Assembly (NCBI GenBank): GCA_965194375.1
Contig: CBDAEL010000010.1
DNA length: 64,000 nt
Direction: 5' to 3' (one strand)
From: Tabrizicola_A aquatica
GTDB lineage: Bacteria > Pseudomonadota > Alphaproteobacteria > Rhodobacterales > Rhodobacteraceae
The position numbers and the translations under genes were made by a program. The notes under the pieces are model-generated. The model saw nothing but the letters and a program-made list of their open reading frames with translations. It searched no databases and had not been told where the DNA came from. Shown piece after piece: positions 58,591-64,000 of the stretch; position 1 is the stretch's first letter, and every line of letters starts with the position of its first letter.

Positions 58591-59946
58591 ATGACCCCCA
58601 GTGCCAGCCTTGCTGCGTTTCGTTTCGGCTATGGCCTGCCCTTGCCGGAGGGGGCCCCCGTCACCCCCGATACGATGCTGGCCGCGTTGTCTGCACCGGA
58701 TGAGGCGGCGCAGCGCTTTGCCATTCCGGGCTATGACTGGGTGCATGGGCATGTGGCCGATGTGGCGCGCAACAAGCAGGCGGCGCGCGAAGACGCCCTG
58801 TTGCAGGCCCGGCTCGACGCGGTGGTGCAGGGGATGCAGGCGGCGGGCCTCATGGCCATGCGCGCCACACTTGCCCGCGCGATCGCCGCACCGGATGGCT
58901 TACGCGAACGGCTGGTGGCCTTTTGGGCCGATCATTTCACCGTGGGCGCAGGCGGGCGCGAGGATGCGATCACGCCTTATGCCTTTGTCGAAGACGCCCT
59001 GCGCCCGCATCTGACAGGGCGCTTTGCCGATATGCTGCTGGCGGTGGTGCGCCATCCCGGCATGCTGCGCTATCTCGATCAGACGCGCTCGGTCGGGCCG
59101 AACTCGCGCCGGGCCTCGCGGCGCGGCGGGGGGCTGAACGAGAACCTCGCGCGGGAACTTCTGGAACTGCACACGATGGGGGTGGGTGCGGCCTATGATC
59201 AGACCGACGTGCGCCAATTGGCGCTGTTGCTCACGGGCCTGACCTATGACGACCGGCGCGGCTTTTCCTATGATGACCGCATGGCCGAGCCGGGGCCGAA
59301 AACTGTGCTGGGCCAGACCTATGACGGGCCGGGAGAGGCGGCGATCGCCGCCTTCTTGCGCGATCTCTCGGTCCGCCCCGACACCGCGCATCATATCGCG
59401 CGCAAACTTGCGGTACATTTCCTGTCTGACGCCCCCGATGCCGGGGTGGTTGATGCCATGGCGGCGGCGTGGACAGCCTCGGGCGGTGATCTGATGCAGG
59501 TGTACGCGGCCCTTTTGCGCCATCCGGCGGCGCTGTCCGAGCCAGCGGCCAAGGCGCGCCAGCCGTGGGACTTTCTGGCCGCCGCGCTGCGGGGGCTGGG
59601 CATCCGGGGCGAGGATGTGATGGGCTGGCCCGATGAGCGGCTGCGCGACGCCCTTATCTTGCCCCTGCGCGCCATGGGGCAGGCGTGGAAATCGCCGCCC
59701 GGCCCCGATGGCTGGGGTGAAGCGATTGAAACCTGGATCACGCCGCAGGGTCTGGCCGAGCGGATCAGCTGGGCCATGCGCTGGCCCGCCGAGCTTGCCG
59801 CGCCTTTGCCCGACCCTCAGACCTTTGCCCAAACCGTCTTGGCCGACCGCGCGGCCCCTGCCACGCTTTGGGCCTGCGAGCGGGCCGAAAACCGTGCCGA
59901 GGGGGTCGGCATCGTGCTTGCGAGCCCTGAATTCAACCGGAGATGA
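58591..59946 (+). CDS. DUF1800 family protein
   Basis: 451 residues from ATG 58591. DUF1800 motifs are clear: LAAFRFGYGLP, RERLVAFWADHFTV, GRFADMLLAVVRHPGMLRYLDQTRSVG, LNENLARELLELHTMGVGAAYDQTDVRQLALLLTG and HHIARKLAVHFLSDAP. The family has no proven function; it is nearly always encoded before a DUF1501 protein, as here (four bases apart). A TTG 18 bases upstream extends the frame. No signal peptide is obvious. Confidence 0.88.
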   Translation: MTPSASLAAFRFGYGLPLPEGAPVTPDTMLAALSAPDEAAQRFAIPGYDWVHGHVADVARNKQAAREDALLQARLDAVVQGMQAAGLMAMRATLARAIAAPDGLRERLVAFWADHFTVGAGGREDAITPYAFVEDALRPHLTGRFADMLLAVVRHPGMLRYLDQTRSVGPNSRRASRRGGGLNENLARELLELHTMGVGAAYDQTDVRQLALLLTGLTYDDRRGFSYDDRMAEPGPKTVLGQTYDGPGEAAIAAFLRDLSVRPDTAHHIARKLAVHFLSDAPDAGVVDAMAAAWTASGGDLMQVYAALLRHPAALSEPAAKARQPWDFLAAALRGLGIRGEDVMGWPDERLRDALILPLRAMGQAWKSPPGPDGWGEAIETWITPQGLAERISWAMRWPAELAAPLPDPQTFAQTVLADRAAPATLWACERAENRAEGVGIVLASPEFNRR

Positions 59947-59950
59947 ACCG

Positions 59951-61198
59951 ATGATCGATCGCAGAGCAGTGTTGCGCGGATTGGGGATTTTGGGCTGCTC
60001 GGCCGCCGCCCATCCGTTCATGACGACCGTCACGCTGGCCGGGGCTGATGGGGGCGCGCCCTTGGGCGATCACCGGCTGGTGGTCATCATCCTGCGCGGG
60101 GCGATGGACGGGCTGGATGTGCTGCGCCCCGTGGGCGAGCGGGCCTTTGCGGGCTATCGCCCCACCTTGGCGGCGACGCAAAGCCTTGATCTGGATGGGT
60201 TCTTCGGCCTTCATCTTGGGCTTTCGGGCCTGCATCCCCTGTGGCAATCGGGCGAATTGGCCTTTGTCCATGCCACCTCCACCCCCTACCGCGACAAGCG
60301 AAGCCATTTCGACGGCCAAGACCTGCTGGAGGCCGGGACCAGCCCCGATCTGCCAAGCGCCCATCTGCGCGATGGCTGGCTGAACCGCATGCTGCAATCG
60401 GTGCCGGGGTTGCAGTCGGAAACCGCCTTTGCGGTCGGCCGCCAAGAAATGCGGATCATGCGCGGGCCCGCGCCGGTGATGGATTGGTCGCCCGATACGG
60501 CGGTGAACCTGTCGCCGCAGGCGCAGCTTTTGCTGGAACAGGTCTATCATGACGACCCCTTGTTCATGGCCGCCGCCAGCGAGGCGATGATGCTCAGCGA
60601 GCTTGACCTTGGTGATGAGATGGGCGGCTTGGCCATGAGCGGGGACGAGATGGGCTCCATGATGATGGCCGAGACCCCCACCTTGCGCGGCGCGCGGCTG
60701 GGCGAGGCGGACCGGGTGGCCGATTACGCCGCCGAACGGCTGCGCGGGGCCACACGGATTGCCGCCTTTTCGCTGACCGGATGGGACACGCATAAGGGGC
60801 AGGGCAAGGGCTTTGGCCGGGCGCTGGCGCGGTTGGAACGGTCGATCCTGCGGCTGAAATCGGGGCTCGGGCCTCAGGTCTGGGGCAAGACCACGGTTCT
60901 CGCGATGACTGAGTTCGGCCGCACCGTGGCCGAAAATGGCACCGGCGGCACCGATCACGGCACGGCGGGGGCAATGCTGGTGGCAGGCGGGGCCATTCGC
61001 GGCGGCAAGATCTATGGGCAGTGGCCGGGGCTGGAGGAGGCCGATCTTTTCGAACGCCGCGATCTGATGCCGACCTCGGATGTGCGGGCTTGGGCGGCGC
61101 ATGCGATGCGCGGGCTTTACGGCTTTGACCGGGGGCTTTTGCAGGACAAGGTGTTTCCGGGGCTCGAGATGGGCGAGGATCCGGGGCTGATCCTGTAG
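59951..61198 (+). CDS. DUF1501 family exported protein
   Basis: 415 residues from ATG 59951. The twin-arginine signal RRAVLRGLGILGCSAAAHPF points to Tat export. The body is a sulfatase/phosphatase-like fold family (DUF1501) with VVIILRGAMDGLDVLRPVG, STPYRDKRSHFDGQDLLEAG, GWDTHKGQGKGFGRALARLERS, TEFGRTVAENGTGGTDHGTAGAM. The Asp/His set (HFDGQD, TDHGT) could bind metal. It is coupled with the DUF1800 gene upstream; joint role unknown. Confidence 0.88.
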   Translation: MIDRRAVLRGLGILGCSAAAHPFMTTVTLAGADGGAPLGDHRLVVIILRGAMDGLDVLRPVGERAFAGYRPTLAATQSLDLDGFFGLHLGLSGLHPLWQSGELAFVHATSTPYRDKRSHFDGQDLLEAGTSPDLPSAHLRDGWLNRMLQSVPGLQSETAFAVGRQEMRIMRGPAPVMDWSPDTAVNLSPQAQLLLEQVYHDDPLFMAAASEAMMLSELDLGDEMGGLAMSGDEMGSMMMAETPTLRGARLGEADRVADYAAERLRGATRIAAFSLTGWDTHKGQGKGFGRALARLERSILRLKSGLGPQVWGKTTVLAMTEFGRTVAENGTGGTDHGTAGAMLVAGGAIRGGKIYGQWPGLEEADLFERRDLMPTSDVRAWAAHAMRGLYGFDRGLLQDKVFPGLEMGEDPGLIL

Positions 61199-61257
61199 CC
61201 TGCACCATTGCCATCGACGCGCCGCGCTTTCATGATGGGCGCAAAAGGATGCGCCCG

Positions 61258-61971
61258 ATGACCGATGATCGCCTTGGACAGCTGCTTCCCGGCTGGACCC
61301 CGCCGCCCGCACCTGAAGGCGCGCCGTTGGAGGGCCAGTTCGTCCGGCTCGAACGGATGGACCCTGACACCCACGCCGCCGATCTGCACCGCGCCTATAC
61401 CGGGCATGACAGGCTGTGGGATTATATGCCCTACGGCCCGTTCTCCTCCTCTGCCGCCTATCACCGCTGGGCTAAGGACACGGCAAGCGGCCCGGACCCC
61501 TTGTTTTATGTGATGCGCGATAAGGCGACGGGGCATTGTGGCGGCGTGGCGAGCTATCTGCGCATCACGCCAGCGGCCGGGTCGATCGAGGTCGGGCATA
61601 TCTGCCTTGCCCCCGAAATCGCCCAAGGCCGGGTCTGGACTGAAGCGATGTTTCTGATGATGGAGTGGGCCTTCGCCGCCGGATACCGCCGCTATGAATG
61701 GAAGTGCAACGCGCTGAACATCGCCTCGCGCCGGGCGGCGCAGCGGCTGGGGTTCAGCTATGAAGGGATTTTCCGACAGGCGACGGTGGTCAAGGGGCGC
61801 AACCGCGACACGGCGTGGTTTGCGGTGATTGATGCCGAATGGCCCGCGCTGCGCGAGGCTTATGCGGCTTGGCTCTCGCCGCGCAATTTCGATGCGGCAG
61901 GGCGGCAAAAAGAGCGGCTGTCCGATCTGACGCGGCTGGTTCGGGCTTCGGATGATCCGGCCCTGCGCTAG
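61258..61971 (+). CDS. GNAT acetyltransferase (RimJ/RimL-like)
   Basis: 237 residues from ATG 61258, with AAAGG eight bases ahead; an upstream in-frame ATG at 61249 is less well placed. The N-terminus LEGQFVRLERMDPDTHAADLHRAY and the core GSIEVGHICLAPEIAQGRVWTEAMFLMMEWAFAAGYRRYEWKCNALNIASRRAAQRLGFSYEGIFRQ match the RimJ/RimL subgroup, which acetylates protein N-termini or small amines. Here the usual GxGxG/A loop is replaced by AQGRVWTE. Target unknown. Confidence 0.83.
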   Translation: MTDDRLGQLLPGWTPPPAPEGAPLEGQFVRLERMDPDTHAADLHRAYTGHDRLWDYMPYGPFSSSAAYHRWAKDTASGPDPLFYVMRDKATGHCGGVASYLRITPAAGSIEVGHICLAPEIAQGRVWTEAMFLMMEWAFAAGYRRYEWKCNALNIASRRAAQRLGFSYEGIFRQATVVKGRNRDTAWFAVIDAEWPALREAYAAWLSPRNFDAAGRQKERLSDLTRLVRASDDPALR

Positions 61972-61989
61972 GGCGGGCGCCGCTGACCG

Positions 61990-62784
61990 CTAACCTTGCG
62001 CGGGAAAATCGGCCCGTTTGGTCAGCCGTGCGTCGATGGCGGCGCGCAGCGCGGCAAGACCGGCCTCATCGACCGCGTGCAGGGCCACTGCGGCAAGGGC
62101 CGCGTCTTGGCCGTGGCGGGCGATCCCGGCAACAAAGGCGCTGACATAGCGCCGCCGGTCGGCATCCGGGTGGCCTTGCAGCGCCCTTTGCGCAAAGGCC
62201 AGATCGTCGCGCAGCGCCAAAGGGTCGGGCGCGACCGGTTCACCCGGAGCCATAGGCGGGGGGTGAATGTCCAACTCAGGCAACAACGGCCGCAGCACCC
62301 GGCAGAGCTGCGCCATGTTCTCAAGCGGTTTGTCCAAGAACCCATCCGCCCCAGCGGCGAGCGCCAGCGCCCGCCCCTCAACACTGCCCGAAGTGCCCAT
62401 GACCACGGAAGGGCGGCGCGGGCCCTGGGCCAGATCGCGGATCAGCGCATCACCCCGGCCATCGGGCAGGCCCAGATCGATCAGCACCACATCGGGGCGA
62501 TAGACGCGCAGATGATCGCGCGCTGCCGCCATGGTTTCCGCCCGTCGCAACCGCGCGCCCGCGCGCCGCGCGATGAGGCGCAACGCCTCGCAAGCAAAGC
62601 GGCTGTCCTCGACCGCCAGAATGGTCACCCCTTGCAGCGGCAGTTCTTGCCGCCAACCCGCACCGGGCCGGGTCTGCTGGGCTGCGGCGCTGTTTGACCC
62701 TGAAAATGGCCCCGAAAATCGCCCGGCTAAGAGGGGTATGCTTGGCGGGCTGCCGTCGGCGGGCGGGCTTTGGGGGCGGGGCAT
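61990..62784 (-). CDS. Stand-alone response regulator with REC domain and C-terminal extension
   Basis: 264 residues from ATG 62784. A 45-residue low-complexity N-terminus is followed by the receiver domain (ILAVEDSRFACEALRLIARRAGARLRRAETMAAARDHLRVYRPDVVLIDLGLPDGRGD...FLDKPLENMAQLCRVLRPLLPEL). The phosphoacceptor Asp is in VVLIDLGLPDG; the acidic pair ED and the conserved Lys (DKP) are present. The last 80 residues are helical, with no output HTH or Hpt His motif in clear form. No sensor kinase is adjacent. The partner is unknown. Confidence 0.78.
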   Translation of the reverse strand: MPRPQSPPADGSPPSIPLLAGRFSGPFSGSNSAAAQQTRPGAGWRQELPLQGVTILAVEDSRFACEALRLIARRAGARLRRAETMAAARDHLRVYRPDVVLIDLGLPDGRGDALIRDLAQGPRRPSVVMGTSGSVEGRALALAAGADGFLDKPLENMAQLCRVLRPLLPELDIHPPPMAPGEPVAPDPLALRDDLAFAQRALQGHPDADRRRYVSAFVAGIARHGQDAALAAVALHAVDEAGLAALRAAIDARLTKRADFPAQG

Positions 62785-62967
62785 GAGAACCTTAGACGGG
62801 CTTGGGGGCACCCGCAGTCAAGCACAGCTTTGCTAAGACATGGTAAAGCGCAACGGCCGCAACCGCCCCCGCCGCGTTTTTCGGCCCTGCGACCTCCGCG
62901 CCTCTTGCCCAAGCGCGGCACCTTGCCCATAACCCCCTGCAACACCGCCAGACAAGGAGTCCAAAGC

Positions 62968-63372
62968 ATGATCGGACGCTTGAACCATGTTGCCATTGCC
63001 GTGCCCGATCTGGAGGCCGCCTCTGCGCAATATCGCGGCACGCTGGGTGCAAAGGTGAACCCGCCCCAAGACGAGCCAGATCATGGCGTGACGGTCGTGT
63101 TCATCGAACTGCCGAACACCAAGATTGAACTGCTCTATCCTTTGGGCGACAACAGCCCGATCAAGGGGTTCTTGGAAAAGAACCCCTCGGGCGGGATTCA
63201 TCACATCTGCTATGAGGTTGATGATATTCTGGCCGCGCGCGACCATCTGAAAGCCTCGGGCGCGCGGGTTTTGGGAACGGGCGAGCCGAAGATCGGCGCG
63301 CATGGCAAGCCGGTTTTGTTCCTTCATCCCAAGGACTTTAACGGCTGTCTGGTGGAATTGGAGCAGGTATGA
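62968..63372 (+). CDS. mce: Methylmalonyl-CoA epimerase
   Basis: 134 residues from ATG 62968 with AAGGAG ahead. Vicinal-oxygen-chelate fold: IGRLNHVAIAVPDLEAASAQYRGTLGA, IELLYPLGDNSPIKGFLEKNPSGGIHHICYEVDDI and FLHPKDFNGCLVELEQV; the metal ligands are the His of NHVAIAV, the His of GGIHHICYEV and the Glu of LVELEQ. It interconverts the R and S forms of methylmalonyl-CoA in propionyl-CoA use. It overlaps the DUF1467 gene start by four bases. Confidence 0.93.
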   Translation: MIGRLNHVAIAVPDLEAASAQYRGTLGAKVNPPQDEPDHGVTVVFIELPNTKIELLYPLGDNSPIKGFLEKNPSGGIHHICYEVDDILAARDHLKASGARVLGTGEPKIGAHGKPVLFLHPKDFNGCLVELEQV

Positions 63373-63635
63373 ACATCACCGCCGCCCTCGTGCTGTTTGC
63401 CGTGACGTGGTTCATGGTGTTTTTCTGCGTGCTGCCCCTGCGGTTCAAAAGTCAGGCCGAGGATGGCGAGGTCACACCCGGCACGCCTGCTTCGGCCCCT
63501 GCAGATCCGATGCTGGGCAAGAAGGCCAAGATCACCACGGGCATTGCCGCAGTGGTCTTTGCCGGGCTTTATGCGCTCATCACCTCGGGGATCATCACGC
63601 GGCACAATATGGATGTGTTCGGGATCTTGAACTAA
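63369..63635 (+). CDS. DUF1467 family membrane protein
   Basis: 88 residues with two hydrophobic segments (ITAALVLFAVTWFMVFFCVLPL and ITTGIAAVVFAGLYALITSGII). FVVTWWxVxFxxLPLRxKSQAE-like N-terminus is the DUF1467 signature, here VTWFMVFFCVLPLRFKSQAEDGEVTPGTPASAP. It commonly follows mce in Rhodobacteraceae. Overlaps mce by ATGA. Function unknown. Confidence 0.88.
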   Translation: MNITAALVLFAVTWFMVFFCVLPLRFKSQAEDGEVTPGTPASAPADPMLGKKAKITTGIAAVVFAGLYALITSGIITRHNMDVFGILN

Positions 63636-64000
63636 CCCCGGGCGGCCATGCGGTGAAAGAGGTGGGTGAAGGTTGCCACCCCTAGAACCGGGATCACCAG
63701 ATTGACCAGCGGCACCGACAGGGGGGCCGCCATCAAAATGCCCGCAAGCCAGATGCGGCCCGAGTTTTGCGCGCGCAGCGCCTTGGCCCCCTCGCGGCCG
63801 ATGCGGCGCGTGGCGACAAGGGTGAAATACTCGCGCCCCAACAGCCAGCCGTTCACCGCCCAGAACACCACCGGAATGAACGGTCCGGCAAAGATGTAAA
63901 GCACCAAGGCCAGCACGTTGGCGGCGATGACAAGGCCGAGGAAATTCAGCGAGTCGACCAGACTGTCGCCCAGTCGCACCGGGGTGACCGGAGGCAGGCC
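63632..64000 (-). CDS. EI24/CysZ-like membrane protein (C-terminal part, cut by window end)
   Basis: The frame is open to base 64000, so only the last 122 residues or so are seen. They hold hydrophobic segments (LGLVIAANVLALVLYIFAGPFIPVVFWAVNGWLLGREYFTLVATRR and IWLAGILMAAPLSVPLVNLVIPVLGVATFTHLFHRM) that match the EI24 (PF07264) pattern of CysZ-like sulfate permeases. GREYF is typical of the family. It converges on the DUF1467 gene with a four-base overlap. Confidence 0.75.
   Translation of the reverse strand, partial: GLPPVTPVRLGDSLVDSLNFLGLVIAANVLALVLYIFAGPFIPVVFWAVNGWLLGREYFTLVATRRIGREGAKALRAQNSGRIWLAGILMAAPLSVPLVNLVIPVLGVATFTHLFHRMAARG

Overview
The window is a GC-rich chromosomal segment from an alphaproteobacterium, most likely a member of the Rhodobacteraceae. 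The evidence is gene content and order: a hisD / UPF0262 / low-molecular-weight phosphatase / infA / maf / RNase G / yacG cluster, an mreB-mreC-mreD-mrdA-rodA block, DctQMP TRAP transporters, and intergenic repeats that pair C/G-rich hairpins with a GAGTATTT-GGCCAAGATGAAA core. I cannot name a genus or species from the sequence alone.

Region 1-2,200 is accessory DNA: the end of an IS3-type insertion sequence, an A/T-rich gene with an Rx4H (HEPN-like) motif whose 5' end abuts the IS, a two-helix membrane/coiled-coil protein of a type often seen near phage defence genes, and a 550-base palindrome-rich stretch that runs up to the 3' end of a tRNA-Phe gene. Region 2,199-11,213 is the conserved housekeeping cluster (tRNA-Phe, yacG, RNase E/G, maf, infA, LMW phosphatase, UPF0262, hisD), split by two insertions: a nitrilase/GNAT/NTF2-like trio, and a bacterial transglutaminase-like cysteine peptidase facing a secreted protein with about 55 tandem Gly-Gly-Asp-Thr units. 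Region 11,400-22,000 carries a GlxA-type AraC regulator, metG, an aldo/keto reductase, small lipoproteins, a divergent XRE regulator/fatty-acid desaturase pair, a repeat-rich gap with an orphan DUF3800-like gene, and lepA.

Region 22,000-48,500 is catabolic: an enolase-superfamily dehydratase, a CbiX-type chelatase, a glutamine-synthetase-like ligase with a class III aminotransferase, a TetR/aminotransferase/ThDP-decarboxylase operon resembling the arginine transaminase pathway (aruH/aruI), and a long minus-strand array: N-formylglutamate amidohydrolase, TRAP transporter (dctQ, dctM, dctP), a short leader ORF, a second glutamine-synthetase-like ligase, aldehyde dehydrogenase, iron alcohol dehydrogenase and a DadA-like oxidase, with a divergent RpiR regulator. 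This set of activities would suit gamma-glutamylation-based use of an amine or amino alcohol as nitrogen source. An EamA exporter, an amidase and a GhrA-type reductase follow.

Region 48,700-64,000 is mostly core: the rod-shape operon (mreB, mreC, mreD, mrdA, rodA), leuA preceded by a leucine-rich leader peptide and an apparent attenuator, divergent aspS with a good sigma70-type promoter, a DUF1800/DUF1501 pair, a GNAT, a stand-alone response regulator, methylmalonyl-CoA epimerase, a DUF1467 membrane protein and, cut by the window end, an EI24/CysZ-like membrane protein.
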